Below are positions 51,761 through 60,547 of a stretch of 64,000 nt of DNA, piece after piece. Position 1 is the stretch's first letter, and each line of letters opens with the position of its first letter. Source of the DNA: Ardenticatenaceae bacterium (lineage in GTDB: Bacteria; Chloroflexota; Anaerolineae; Promineifilales; Promineifilaceae); NCBI GenBank assembly GCA_020634375.1, contig JACKBX010000006.1, positions 248,001 through 312,000 on the forward strand. Reading direction: 5' to 3'. The position numbers and the translations under genes are program-made. The notes beneath the pieces were generated by a model. The model saw only the letters and a list, made by a program, of their open reading frames with translations, did no database searches and had not been told where the DNA came from.

Positions 51761-52132
51761 GATGAGACTCCACTTACATGAAAGTACCGTGCAGCGGGCG
51801 GTAAAAACGGCCGTCGGCAAAGCTGGCATCAGTAAACAGATTAATCCTCACGTAGCTCATTTGGTCACGAAAAGGTATGACGATCCTCCTTACAACCTTC
51901 TTATAACCTCCTTACCAGCCAAAGCCCCAATTCTGCTTGTAAGTTTGAGGGATGACGGCCGTGCCCCACCTTTCCTTTCTTCCCACTCTCAATCAGGCAT
52001 CAATTCTCAATCCCCAAAATCTGCTCCAACCATTCCCGTGTCTCAATGGGGTGCAGGTATTGGTCGCCCAGCCAGCGGTCTAAGTTGAGGGATGTGTATC
52101 TCTATCTCTGTTTGTAGTTGGCGAATGCGGGA

Positions 52133-53953
52133 TCAGGCTGTGCGGAAAAAGGCTTCGCGTTGGGGGAGGTTTACCCCGGTTAGTTGCAGGGATACGGCGC
52201 TGTTTAACGGCCGTTCCCCCGATACCCGTCCATCCCACGCCAACGCCGGAATCAATACCACACTTCGCTTCCCCTTCTGCTCCACCACGACACCTTCTCC
52301 AACCCATTCTGAGTGCTGCTGCAAGTAAACCATTGTCCAATGGGCAATCGAGAGGCGTTCCGCCGCACGCACACTGCCGCTGACAGCATCCGCCGCGCCC
52401 ACACGGGCCATCAGCGCTTGTTCATCCAGCACAGCTTCACCGCGTAAAAAGGCGCGAAGCTGCTGGTGCGCCACTAAATCCAGGTAGCGGCGCAGCGGGC
52501 TGGTACACTGTACATACAGTGGCAGGCCCAACCCGGCATGAGCGCCGGGTATGCTGCTTTGTTGGCTGCGCTGCATTAATTTGCGCCGCGCAAACTCGCC
52601 CGCCAGTCCATCCGGCAAATTATCGGCGGGCAGCGGCGGGTCTTGCACGGTGAAGGGCAGTGGAATCTGGTTTTGCAGGGCAAAGCGGGCCACTGCTTCG
52701 CCGGTCATGAGCATGGCGTCACGCACCAGTTCGCGGCTGTGCAGGTTGGGTAACGGCCGTATCTCCACCACACCATCTACCACCTTCACCCGCACTTCTG
52801 GCAAATCAATCTCCACTGCGCCATTGGCAATGCGCTGCGCCGTGTACGCCTGCGATGCCGCCAGCAGCGCCGCAAAGGGTTCCTCCGTTAGCTGCTCCTC
52901 CGCCTCAGCATAGGTGAGGCGTGTCGCACGCACCCAACTGGGCACAGCCTCGACCAGCGTCACGCCCCCTTCTGGGGTGAGCGACAGGGCAAAGGAAAAT
53001 GCCGGGGATACATCACTCAGACCAAGGGCCAACTGCGCGGTGGCCGCCGGGGGCAGCATGTACACCGTCCCTTCTGGCAAATAAAGGTTTGCGCCGCGCC
53101 CTCGCGCCTCTAAATCGGCGGCGCTGTCCGGCGGAATGAGGGCGGCGACATCGGCGATATGTACCCACAAAACACCGTCATCCCAACTCAAGGCATCATC
53201 GGGGTCTTGATTGCCCTCATCATCAATGGCAAAGGCAGGCAGATGAGTCAGGTCGCGCCGTTCTTCGTCGAGCAGCGCGGGGAGAGGTACATCGGGATCA
53301 GTAGTAGGTGCGCCTAATCGTGCCGGGTAGGGGTTTACCCATGCGTCCCAATAGCCCAATTTCAGCAGCAGAGCATGGGCGTGTTCCGGTTCCTCTTTTT
53401 CGCCCAATGCTCGCAGCACTTTGCTGCGCTCCTGCTGCCCGCGTGCGAAATTGGCGATTTCATTCAGATAGGGGGCATCCTCTTCTGTGTATTCGCCTTT
53501 TTGCATCCGCGCCAAAAATGCTTCCCATGCTTCTTGTTCAGCGGCTTTGGCGGCACGGGTTTCTTCTTCAGCCAATACCCGCATGGCCATGTGCGCCAGT
53601 ATTTCGTCTGGCGTGCCGCTGAAGTAGAGGCCATCGGCCACTAGCTGCCACGCTGCCCACGCTGTCTGCGGCGTGAACGCTTCGTAGATGAGTTCAGTCA
53701 GTTCTGCCAGGGTGGTTGTGCCCCCAGAGAGCAGTTCCCAGGCCATTTGCACATCGTCCTCTGCCATGTCTGGCATAGCAAGCTGCGTTAGATTGGTGAG
53801 CGGCCCTGGGTGCAGTAGGGTAATGTCTTTGGGGCGGACAGAGAAACGGCCGTTCGCCGTCTCAATCTCAATCTTTTTACCAACTTTTGTGATCCGAGCA
53901 GGGTCATTTTTATAAAGGACGAGAGCGTAGAGTTGTAGGGCATTTTCAAACAT
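52133..53953 (-). CDS. RNB-domain exoribonuclease (RNase II/R family)
   Basis: This 606-residue protein has an N-terminal RNA-binding and helical region (about 1-235) and an RNB catalytic domain (about 238-540). The metal site is FAIDDEGNQDPDDALS (four Asp), and the domain ends with TSPLRRYLDLVAH. It degrades RNA 3' to 5'. A short S1-like segment may close the C terminus. ATG 53953 is used; the Shine-Dalgarno is poor and a TTG at 53962 is possible. Confidence 0.9.
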   Translation of the reverse strand: MFENALQLYALVLYKNDPARITKVGKKIEIETANGRFSVRPKDITLLHPGPLTNLTQLAMPDMAEDDVQMAWELLSGGTTTLAELTELIYEAFTPQTAWAAWQLVADGLYFSGTPDEILAHMAMRVLAEEETRAAKAAEQEAWEAFLARMQKGEYTEEDAPYLNEIANFARGQQERSKVLRALGEKEEPEHAHALLLKLGYWDAWVNPYPARLGAPTTDPDVPLPALLDEERRDLTHLPAFAIDDEGNQDPDDALSWDDGVLWVHIADVAALIPPDSAADLEARGRGANLYLPEGTVYMLPPAATAQLALGLSDVSPAFSFALSLTPEGGVTLVEAVPSWVRATRLTYAEAEEQLTEEPFAALLAASQAYTAQRIANGAVEIDLPEVRVKVVDGVVEIRPLPNLHSRELVRDAMLMTGEAVARFALQNQIPLPFTVQDPPLPADNLPDGLAGEFARRKLMQRSQQSSIPGAHAGLGLPLYVQCTSPLRRYLDLVAHQQLRAFLRGEAVLDEQALMARVGAADAVSGSVRAAERLSIAHWTMVYLQQHSEWVGEGVVVEQKGKRSVVLIPALAWDGRVSGERPLNSAVSLQLTGVNLPQREAFFRTA

Positions 53954-53964
53954 ATGTGACAAGG

Positions 53965-54028
53965 TGTGAAATGTAAAACGTGAAACGTGACAAGAAATTC
54001 ATCACGTTTCACGTTTTACGTTTCACGA
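53965..54028. repeat. CGTGAAA-word inverted repeat
   Basis: A complete copy (TGTAAAACGTGAAACGTG left, TTTCACGTTTTACG right) between the ribonuclease and acyl-CoA ligase genes. Confidence 0.85.
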
Positions 54029-54058
54029 AAAATCCGATTACGATTTATTGGTTACTGG

Positions 54059-55615
54059 CTAATTTTGGCGCAGTTCTGTCTTCAAAATCTTGCCTGTTGC
54101 CGTCATCGGCAGCGTGTCGCGGACTTCGATGATGCGCGGGTATTTATAAGCTGCCATATTTTCTTTGCTCCATGCCACAAGAGCGGCCGGATCAGGGTTG
54201 GTACCTTCCTTGGGGACAACAAATGCCTTGATTTCCTGGCCGTATTCGTCATGGGGCACGCCAATGACAGCCGCTAATGACACCTCCGGGTGCGCCATCA
54301 ATGTTTCTTCAATTTCACGAGGATAGACGTTGTAGCCGCCGCGAATGATCATGTCTTTGATGCGGTCTACGATGTAGTAATAACCATCTTCGTCTTTGCG
54401 AGCTACGTCGCCGGTATGGAACCAGCCATTTTTGAACGCCTTTGCCGATTCTTCAGGACGTTTGTAGTAACCTTTCATCACGTTATGCCCACGAATGATG
54501 ATTTCACCTGATTCGCCGGTTGGTACGTCGTTATCGTTTTCGTCTACCACGCGCATTTCTATACCCCAAATGGGTACACCGATGGAGCCGGGTTTGCGTT
54601 CCATATCCATGCGCAAGAAGGAAGCGACAGGAGAAGTTTCGGATAGACCATACCCTTCCAGAATGGGAATGCTGAACCGCTCTTCTACGCCTTTGATCAC
54701 TTCGACGGGCAAGGACGCGCCACCAGAGACGCCTAAACGCAGCGTTTTGGAGATTTTCTTCAGGTCGAATTTTTCGGCGTCGGGGTAATTGAGCAAAGCC
54801 CAATACATGGTGGGGACGCCGCAAAAGACGGTCACGTTTTCGTCTTGCAGTGCTTTGAAAGCGGCTTCCGGATCAAAGCGGGCGAGGAAGACGAGGGTGT
54901 GCCCGCCGAGAAAACCGGCGTTTAACTGCACGGTTTGGCCGAAGCTGTGGAAGAGGGGGAGGGTGACAAGCTGCACATCATTTGGTTGCTGTTTGAAGAG
55001 TTCACGCACGACGAAGGCGTTCATGATGATGTTGCTGTGGCTGAGTTCGGCTCCCTTGGGTTGGCCGGTGGTGCCGGATGTGTAGAGGATAACGGCCGTA
55101 TCTAACGCATCTGTCTGCACCGTGTCAAAAACAGGAGATTGGGTTGCCATCATTTGGCCCAATGTTTTGGCACCCTCAATGGGAGAAGGCGCGGCGGGGT
55201 TCCCCGTAATTAACCAGAAGTTTTCGCAACCTTCCACTTCATTAAAACCGGCCCATGCCTCTTGCCCCATGGGTAATTGAGGTGTGCCTTCAAAGCAGAA
55301 GTAGGCTTTTGCATCGGAATCTTTGAGATGATAAGCGATTTCGCGTCGTTTCAATAACACATTTAATGGTACAACGGTCGCGCCTGCCTTGAGTATGCCG
55401 TAGTAAACCATCGGGAAGTAGGGAAGGTTAGGGCAGGATAGGGCTACCTTATCCCCTTTTTCGATGCCAGCCGCTTTAAGGCCGTTGGCAATCTGGTTGG
55501 CTGCACCATTAATTTGTGCATAGCTCAAACGGGTATCGCCAAAGACGACGGCCGTTTTTTGTGGCAGCTCTTGCACGCTTGTTTCTAATAGGGTTGCGAG
55601 GTTCAACATGGTCAT
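54059..55615 (-). CDS. Long-chain acyl-CoA ligase (AMP-binding, ANL family)
   Basis: This 518-residue adenylating enzyme has the P-loop YTSGTTGQPKG (about residues 176-186), GYGLSETSPV, WFHTGDVARKDEDGY (hinge Asp), the RIKDMIIRGGYNVYP hinge and the C-terminal catalytic Lys in ATGKILK. It activates a carboxylic acid as acyl-AMP and loads it on CoA. A medium or long-chain fatty acid is the likely substrate. AAGGAG precedes ATG 55615. One ACGGCCGT overlaps codons of an early strand. Confidence 0.92.
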   Translation of the reverse strand: MTMLNLATLLETSVQELPQKTAVVFGDTRLSYAQINGAANQIANGLKAAGIEKGDKVALSCPNLPYFPMVYYGILKAGATVVPLNVLLKRREIAYHLKDSDAKAYFCFEGTPQLPMGQEAWAGFNEVEGCENFWLITGNPAAPSPIEGAKTLGQMMATQSPVFDTVQTDALDTAVILYTSGTTGQPKGAELSHSNIIMNAFVVRELFKQQPNDVQLVTLPLFHSFGQTVQLNAGFLGGHTLVFLARFDPEAAFKALQDENVTVFCGVPTMYWALLNYPDAEKFDLKKISKTLRLGVSGGASLPVEVIKGVEERFSIPILEGYGLSETSPVASFLRMDMERKPGSIGVPIWGIEMRVVDENDNDVPTGESGEIIIRGHNVMKGYYKRPEESAKAFKNGWFHTGDVARKDEDGYYYIVDRIKDMIIRGGYNVYPREIEETLMAHPEVSLAAVIGVPHDEYGQEIKAFVVPKEGTNPDPAALVAWSKENMAAYKYPRIIEVRDTLPMTATGKILKTELRQN

Positions 55616-55664
55616 TTTCTCCTTTCATCGAACATATAAACGGGAAATGGATAGGGTATTGTAC

Positions 55665-55700
55665 CTGGAGTTTGCAAGTTTGCAGCTTATTCGCTGGCAA
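55665..55700. repeat. TTTGCAAGTTTGCAG word repeat
   Basis: GTTTGCAAGTTTGCAGC words in the spacer upstream of the ligase gene. Similar TTGCAAG words lie at about 3325-3350 and 37465-37495. Confidence 0.5.
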
Positions 55701-55725
55701 GTTTATCAATGCAACTCGTCATTTG

Positions 55726-56538
55726 TTACTTGCCTCTCATTTTGTTTATTTCGTCGCGTAATGTTTGGGCTGCTGTGCGTGCGGCATCGGCAAATTGTGG
55801 GCTGAGCGCGGCATAGATAATGCTGCGGCTGGCGCTGATGACAGGGCCGCAAATGGGGTCTGGGCCGTGTGTAACGGCCGTTGCCAAACTCCCACCCTGT
55901 GCCCCAATGCCCGGAATCAGAAAGTTGGCGGCTGGCGCAAGCTGTCGCGCCATAGCCAACTCTTCTGGGTAAGTTGCGCCGACTACATAGCCCAAATGTC
56001 CACCCGTTTGCCACTGCTGACTTTGGCGCAGTACAGTGGCCGATAGTCCTTGCCCAGTGGCTAAATCTCCCTGGAAATCGGCAGCGCTGGGGTTGGAAGT
56101 ACGCGCTAGCAGATAAACGGCCTTGTCAGGGCGATTGCCAATGACCGGCAGTACGGCCTCTGCGCCCACGTAGGGGTTCACGGTGATGGCGTCTACATCC
56201 CATTCATCAAACAGGCCGCGTGCCCACGCAGCTTGCGTGTGGCCGATGTCCCCTGTTTTGCAGTCTAAAATGACAGGGATATGGCCGGGAATGTAGGCGA
56301 TGGTGCGTTCCAGGGCGATGATGCCTGCCGCACCCCATTGCAAATAAAAGCCTAAATTGGGTTTGTAAGCGCAAACGAGGTCGGCCGTGGCGTCAATAAT
56401 CGCTTTGTTGAAGGGCAGCACAGGATCATCCCATTTGAATACGTCCACACGCAGACGTACCGGGTCGGGGTCTAAACCAATGCACAGCCAGGAGTTATTT
56501 TGTTGTTGAACAGCTTGCAATTTGTGGAGGTAGGTCAT
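55726..56538 (-). CDS. pyrF: Orotidine 5'-phosphate decarboxylase
   Basis: The 270-residue TIM-barrel enzyme makes UMP from OMP. The catalytic Asp-x-Lys-xx-Asp motif is visible in LDCKTGDIGHT (about residue 85-95). CIGLDPD near the N terminus and GIGAQGG near the C terminus bind phosphate. Size and motifs match the type 2 group. ATG 56538 has no clear Shine-Dalgarno; a longer frame to 56577 exists. Confidence 0.9.
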   Translation of the reverse strand: MTYLHKLQAVQQQNNSWLCIGLDPDPVRLRVDVFKWDDPVLPFNKAIIDATADLVCAYKPNLGFYLQWGAAGIIALERTIAYIPGHIPVILDCKTGDIGHTQAAWARGLFDEWDVDAITVNPYVGAEAVLPVIGNRPDKAVYLLARTSNPSAADFQGDLATGQGLSATVLRQSQQWQTGGHLGYVVGATYPEELAMARQLAPAANFLIPGIGAQGGSLATAVTHGPDPICGPVISASRSIIYAALSPQFADAARTAAQTLRDEINKMRGK

Positions 56539-56580
56539 GAAGGGGAATTGTAACGGGGAACGGCCGTTTCCGCACAAAAT

Positions 56581-57501
56581 TCATCCATTTAGCCACATTA
56601 ACAACGCACTGAGGAAAACGGCGCTGGTGAGGGTTGTTACTAAAATGACTGAGGCGGCAAATTCTGGGTCGCCGCCAAACTCAGTGGAGAGTACACCGCT
56701 GAGAACTCCGGCAGGCATACTCATCTCCAAAATGAAGACCTGGCGACTCAGGCCCTGCAAGCCAAATAGGGCAGCGATGGCGATGCCAACCAGCACACCC
56801 AGCCCGTAGCGCATGAGGGTAGCCCAAGCAATGGCCTGCCACTGACCGCGCAGGCGTGCGCCGCGTAGTTGCAAGCTGAGTACCACGAGCATGACAGGGA
56901 TGATGCCTTTGCCAAGTACATCGGCGGCTTGCATGATGGCAGGGGGAATGGGGGTGTCTGTTAAATTGAAGGCCATTGCGACGATGAAGGCGTAGGGCAT
57001 GGGAATGGTAAGGGCGTTGCGCACGGCCGTCTTAAATCCAGCCCGTCCCCGCGATGCCACATAAGTACCCAGCAAGTAGGCCATCAGCCCTTGCCCGACC
57101 GAAAAAGCAATGGCCGGTTCCAATCCCTGTGGGCCAAAAGCAAACTCGATGAAGGGAAAGCCAAAATTGACCGAGTTCATCACAAAGACAGCCAGAGCAA
57201 AGGAACTGGCAATTTCCCGATTAAAGCGCAGACCGCGTGCTGCCAGAGTGCCCAATACCACCAAAACCAGGCAGGCAACAAGGGTCGCTGCCATCAGCGA
57301 CCCTAATTCGGCCGTGTCTAATTGCGTTTGGGAGATGCTGGTCAGCACCAGGGCAGGGCTAAAAATGTAAATAGATATGCGGGACAGTGTGCCCACATCC
57401 ATTTGTTTGCTGCGACTAACTAGCATGGTGATGCCAATGATCAAAAAGATTGGCACGATGGTGTTGAGAATCACTTGTAACAGCTCATTGAAGGCAATCA
57501 T
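56581..57501 (-). CDS. AEC (auxin efflux carrier) family permease
   Basis: The 306-residue protein has about ten hydrophobic helices in the two-fold arrangement of the AEC/BASS-like family. FVMNSVNFGFPF (about residues 107-118) lies in the first half and MPAGVLSGVL in the second. These carry small organic acids or amino-acid derivatives outward or by symport; substrate unknown. It is divergent from a GbsR-like regulator with two palindromes between, so it may be the regulator's target. Confidence 0.82.
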   Translation of the reverse strand: MIAFNELLQVILNTIVPIFLIIGITMLVSRSKQMDVGTLSRISIYIFSPALVLTSISQTQLDTAELGSLMAATLVACLVLVVLGTLAARGLRFNREIASSFALAVFVMNSVNFGFPFIEFAFGPQGLEPAIAFSVGQGLMAYLLGTYVASRGRAGFKTAVRNALTIPMPYAFIVAMAFNLTDTPIPPAIMQAADVLGKGIIPVMLVVLSLQLRGARLRGQWQAIAWATLMRYGLGVLVGIAIAALFGLQGLSRQVFILEMSMPAGVLSGVLSTEFGGDPEFAASVILVTTLTSAVFLSALLMWLNG

Positions 57502-57540
57502 GAGGGCGGAGTATAGAACGATGATGGGGCTGAGACAATA

Positions 57541-57557
57541 AGTGCTTGACAAGCACT
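57541..57557. promoter_or_regulatory. Operator palindrome overlapping a -35 box
   Basis: AGTGCTTG-A-CAAGCACT is a perfect palindrome. It contains TTGACA (57546-57551), the -35 of a promoter whose -10 is TAAACT (57568-57573) at 16 bp. Confidence 0.6.
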
Positions 57558-57574
57558 GTTTTTGTTGTAAACTA

Positions 57575-57594
57575 CGTTTAGTTTATACTAAACG
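57575..57594. promoter_or_regulatory. Second operator palindrome
   Basis: CGTTTAGT-TTAT-ACTAAACG, perfect 8-bp arms with a 4-bp spacer, just before the regulator start codon. It fits a dimeric winged-helix repressor. Confidence 0.65.
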
Positions 57595-57609
57595 ATAAGG
57601 ATATCAAAA

Positions 57610-58143
57610 ATGAACGATTCGCTTTCTACTGCAAAAGAGAACTTTGTGCATAGCATGAGCCGCATTAGCAGCTTTTGGGGTTTTCCCAAAGCATTAGGGG
57701 CTATCTTTGGCGCAACGTACCTTTCACCCAGGCCGATCACATTGGATGAGCTGGTGGAAGAGGTGGGCGTGAGTAAAGGCGCAGTGAGTACACATGTACG
57801 GCGGCTAGAGCGCCTGGGCCTGATTCACAAGCATGTGCAGCTTGGCGACCGCAAAGATTATTACGTGGCAGAGACGGATTTTTGGAAGGTGGTGCGCGGG
57901 CTGCTGCGCGAACGTGAGAAGGGGGAGTTTGATCGCGCTTTGCGGATGGTGGATGAGAGCCTGGAGATAGTGGAAACGGCCGTTACCGACACCCCCTCCG
58001 ACGAAACGGCCGTCTTCTACCGTGAACGCATGAAGACCATGCAGGGCTTCTTTCGCAGCCTGGACAGCCTGGTGGCTATGGTGGTGGCATTGGACAACTT
58101 GCGGGCCGGTACATTGGAGCGGTTGTTCGGCCGTACCCAATGA
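57610..58143 (+). CDS. GbsR/MarR-like transcriptional regulator
   Basis: The 177-residue protein has a winged helix at about residues 40-90, with recognition region VSKGAVSTHVRRLERLGLI. It fits COG1510 (GbsR-like) regulators, which control osmolyte or related genes. The C-terminal helices (about 100-170) would dimerise or sense ligand. Two perfect palindromes in front of it suggest autoregulation and control of the divergent AEC permease. AAGGATATC precedes the ATG. Confidence 0.85.
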   Translation: MNDSLSTAKENFVHSMSRISSFWGFPKALGAIFGATYLSPRPITLDELVEEVGVSKGAVSTHVRRLERLGLIHKHVQLGDRKDYYVAETDFWKVVRGLLREREKGEFDRALRMVDESLEIVETAVTDTPSDETAVFYRERMKTMQGFFRSLDSLVAMVVALDNLRAGTLERLFGRTQ

Positions 58144-58186
58144 GCATCCGCAGATTTCCCCAACGTCAATAAGTATCATGTGTTTA

Positions 58187-58240
58187 TGTATCAGGTGTCA
58201 GGTAACGTACCTTGACACTGGATACCTGGCACCTGCATCC
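58187..58240. repeat. CAGGTGTCAGGTA inverted word repeat
   Basis: ATCAGGTGTCAGGTA words and their complement TGGATACCTGGCACCTG flank a short middle, filling the gap before the reductase Shine-Dalgarno. Confidence 0.65.
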
Positions 58241-58260
58241 CAATATCTGGAGGTAAAATC

Positions 58261-59196
58261 ATGACTGAATTACATGCCGTTACCGGCGCATTTGGCTACT
58301 CTGGTAAATACATCGCGCAGCGCTTGCTCACCGCAGGCCACCGCGTCATCACATTGACCAATTCGCTGCATCGCCCCAACCCCTTTGGTGACAAAGTCAC
58401 CGCTTACCCTTTGCAGTTTAATGATGTGGCGCAGTTGACGGAATCACTGCGCGGGGTGGATGTGCTGTACAACACCTATTGGGTGCGGTTCAATTATGGC
58501 GAGTTTGGGCATGAAACGGCCGTAACCAACACCCTCGCTCTCTTCAAAGCCGCCCAAGCCGCCGGGGTACAGCGCGTCGTTCACGTCAGCATCACCAATC
58601 CCTCGCCCGATTCCCCGCTGGAATATTTCAATGGCAAAGCGCGGCTGGAAAACGCGCTAATAGCCTCAGGCCTCTCCTATGCTATCCTGCGTCCCACCGT
58701 CCTCTTCGGCAAAGAAGACATCCTGATCAACAACATCGCCTGGATGCTGCGCACCTTTCCCATTTTCGGCGTCTTTGGCGACGGGCAGTACCGTGTGCAG
58801 CCCATCTACGTGGATGATTTAGCGCAGTTAGCCGTTACACATGGCGCTCACCGCGACAACGTCGTCGTCAATGCCATTGGTCCTGAAACCTTTACTTACC
58901 GCGAGCTGGTGCAGCAAGTTGGGCAAACGATTGGCAAACCGTGCCCTATGATCTCTATCCCTCCAGGGTTGGGCTACGCTGTAAGCTGGATTGTGGGCAA
59001 AATGGTGAAGGATGTGTTGGTCACGCGGGAAGAAATTGCTGGGCTGATGGCCGACCTGCTGCACGTAGACACGCCGCCCACCGGCACAACCCGTCTCACT
59101 GATTGGGCCAATCAACATGCCGATACGCTTGGGCGTCGTTACACCAGTGAATTGGCCCGCCGTCAAAATCGAAAACTGGCATATCAATCAAACTGA
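58261..59196 (+). CDS. NmrA/NDUFA9-like NAD(P)-binding atypical SDR
   Basis: The 311-residue protein starts with a glycine-rich dinucleotide motif GAFGYSGKY (about residues 9-17). VDVLYNTYW and HVSITNPSPDSPLEYF follow, then LRPTVLFG. The usual catalytic Tyr-x3-Lys is replaced by a YFNGKARLE-like segment. Such proteins act as redox sensors or sugar-nucleotide and isoflavone-type reductases. Function is open. GGAGG precedes the ATG. The IclR-type gene follows. Confidence 0.8.
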   Translation: MTELHAVTGAFGYSGKYIAQRLLTAGHRVITLTNSLHRPNPFGDKVTAYPLQFNDVAQLTESLRGVDVLYNTYWVRFNYGEFGHETAVTNTLALFKAAQAAGVQRVVHVSITNPSPDSPLEYFNGKARLENALIASGLSYAILRPTVLFGKEDILINNIAWMLRTFPIFGVFGDGQYRVQPIYVDDLAQLAVTHGAHRDNVVVNAIGPETFTYRELVQQVGQTIGKPCPMISIPPGLGYAVSWIVGKMVKDVLVTREEIAGLMADLLHVDTPPTGTTRLTDWANQHADTLGRRYTSELARRQNRKLAYQSN

Positions 59197-59241
59197 AGCG
59201 CCCGTCACATACTTTTCGGCTACTTCAATCCCTTTTTGTCA

Positions 59242-59294
59242 TTGTCCATCATTGTTTGTCCGGTATAATGGATGCCTATCCTATATACCGGACA
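59242..59294 (+). promoter_or_regulatory. Promoter with inverted-repeat operator of the IclR-PNPOx gene
   Basis: TTGTCC (59242-59247), 16 bp and TATAAT (59264-59269) form the promoter. TGTCCGGTATA (59257-59267) and TATACCGGACA (59284-59294) are perfect 11-bp inverted arms 16 bp apart. The left arm covers the -10 and the right arm ends 5 nt before the start codon, so binding would block transcription. Confidence 0.75.
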
Positions 59295-59299
59295 TTTTT

Positions 59300-60466
59300 A
59301 TGGATTATGATCGTCAAGTGCCTGCTGTTGAACGGGCTATCACCTTGCTGGAAACATTAGCTGCTGCGCCAGATGGCCTGATGGCTGGAGAACTGGCGCA
59401 GCAAATGCAATTGTCGCGCAGCACCCTCTTTGCTTTACTCAACACCCTCAAAGCGCATCGCTATGTAGAGCAGCCCGATGAACGCGGTCCATACCGGTTG
59501 GGTGCGGCGTTGTTTGCCCTGCTGCCCGGCCAGTCGCGCCGCCTCGACCGCATGGTGGAGGCGTTTCATGCTGATGCGGAGATTGCCGCGTTGTCGGAAA
59601 CGGCCGTCCTCACCATTCTTGAAGGCAGCGACATCATCGTCGTCGCCCAGCGCGAGAGCCAGCAAACGGTGCGCGTGGTCTACCCGGCGGGCGAACGCCG
59701 CCCCGCCGACACCAGCGCCGCCGGGCTGGCGCTGCTGGCAGGCCAGCCCGACGCGCCCGACGCCCCCGAAATCCTGCGCCAGGTTCGCCAAAGCGGATTG
59801 GCGCAGCGGCAAACAGACGACCTGTTGGAATTAGCCTGCCCCATTTGTGCGGATGGTGTGCGCCCAGTGGCGGCTTTGCAAATTGCGCTGCCGGTTTATC
59901 GGCAAACGGCCGTTCCCACCCTCACTCACACCCTGCGCCAAACGGCCGCCCGCCTTTCTTACCGCCTTGGCGCACCGGTGTACCAGCCCTACGGTTGGGC
60001 TTCTGGCGACGCGCTGGAGCCGACTACCCCCCTCAGCCGCAAAGAGATTGACCAGTTTTTGCGCCAGCCCTGGGGGGCGCGGTTGGCCTGTCTGCGTCCC
60101 GACGGCACGCCGCATGTTGTGCCGCTGTGGTACGAGTGGGACGGCCGTTTCCTTTGGTTGGCGGCGTCGCCGGGGGCGTATTGGCAGGGCTATGTGCGCG
60201 AGAACGGCCGTGTCTCCCTCACGGTGGACGAACCCTGGCCGCCGCTACGCCGCGCATTGGTGGTGGGAGAGGTGGAAGCTGTGGCAGAAACGGCCGTGCC
60301 CGGTGGGTTAGTTGGTTTGCGGCAGCGATTAGCCAGCCACTACCTTGGCCAAAGCGCCAGCGGCCGCGCCGAATTTCAAGACATCGCCGGCTGGCAGGCA
60401 TTTCGCATCCTGCCAGAGAAAATCAGCGGCTACCGGGGGTTGGGAAGGGTGATGAATAATGAATAA
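59300..60466 (+). CDS. IclR-type regulator fused to an FMN-binding split-barrel (PNPOx-like) domain
   Basis: The 388-residue protein has an IclR winged helix (about residues 8-60, QVPAVERAITLLETL start and LSRSTLFALLNTLK recognition helix). An IclR effector domain follows (about 75-245). The C-terminal domain (about 260-385) resembles pyridoxamine-phosphate-oxidase-like FMN/F420 split barrels, with LACLRPDGTPHVVPLWY and GRFLWLAASPGAYW. Fusion of repressor and flavin-fold protein suggests redox or ligand sensing. Its promoter carries an 11-bp inverted repeat. Its C-terminal residues VMNNE are written by a repeat. Confidence 0.85.
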   Translation: MDYDRQVPAVERAITLLETLAAAPDGLMAGELAQQMQLSRSTLFALLNTLKAHRYVEQPDERGPYRLGAALFALLPGQSRRLDRMVEAFHADAEIAALSETAVLTILEGSDIIVVAQRESQQTVRVVYPAGERRPADTSAAGLALLAGQPDAPDAPEILRQVRQSGLAQRQTDDLLELACPICADGVRPVAALQIALPVYRQTAVPTLTHTLRQTAARLSYRLGAPVYQPYGWASGDALEPTTPLSRKEIDQFLRQPWGARLACLRPDGTPHVVPLWYEWDGRFLWLAASPGAYWQGYVRENGRVSLTVDEPWPPLRRALVVGEVEAVAETAVPGGLVGLRQRLASHYLGQSASGRAEFQDIAGWQAFRILPEKISGYRGLGRVMNNE

Positions 60467-60500
60467 TGAATTGCGAATAGTGAATTGTGAATTGTGAAAG
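60451..60500. repeat. AATAATGAATAATGAA word repeat at gene end
   Basis: The words GATGAATAATGAATAATGAA and GTGAATTGTGAATTGTGAA span the stop codon of the IclR fusion. It is the same word family that lies inside the next gene at 60851-60911. Confidence 0.75.
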
Positions 60501-60515
60501 GTGTCCCATCACGCA

Positions 60516-60545
60516 AAAGCTAAGAGCTAAAAGCTAAGAGCTAAT
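60516..60545. repeat. GCTAAGAGCTAA word repeat
   Basis: Three AAGCTAAGAGCTAA-type words end just before the ATG of the ABC ATPase gene, where a Shine-Dalgarno is not obvious. Confidence 0.6.
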
Positions 60546-60547
60546 TT

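Larger units (their letters stand above)
51386..52132. other. Gene-free interval with hairpins and short repeats
   Basis: No credible gene is visible in this part of the roughly 1-kb gap between the cassette gene and the RNB gene. It holds a GGATTAAG/CTTAATCC hairpin (about 51418-51449), the two strong hairpins and the tandem repeat listed separately, and two related CGATCCTCCTTACA-type stretches near 51556 and 51883. ACGGCCGT reappears at about 51638, marking return to host-type sequence. Confidence 0.7.

Noticed and set aside
51514..52088. Protein-coding ORFs in the 51.5-52.1 kb interval
   Set aside because: Frames there are short, cross hairpins and tandem repeats, and have no ribosome sites or family features.
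60466..60547. TPP or FMN riboswitch before the NMT1-type ABC operon
   Set aside because: The gap holds only word repeats and is too short for a riboswitch. No conserved riboswitch core is visible, so a thiamine-precursor assignment is not supported by regulation.
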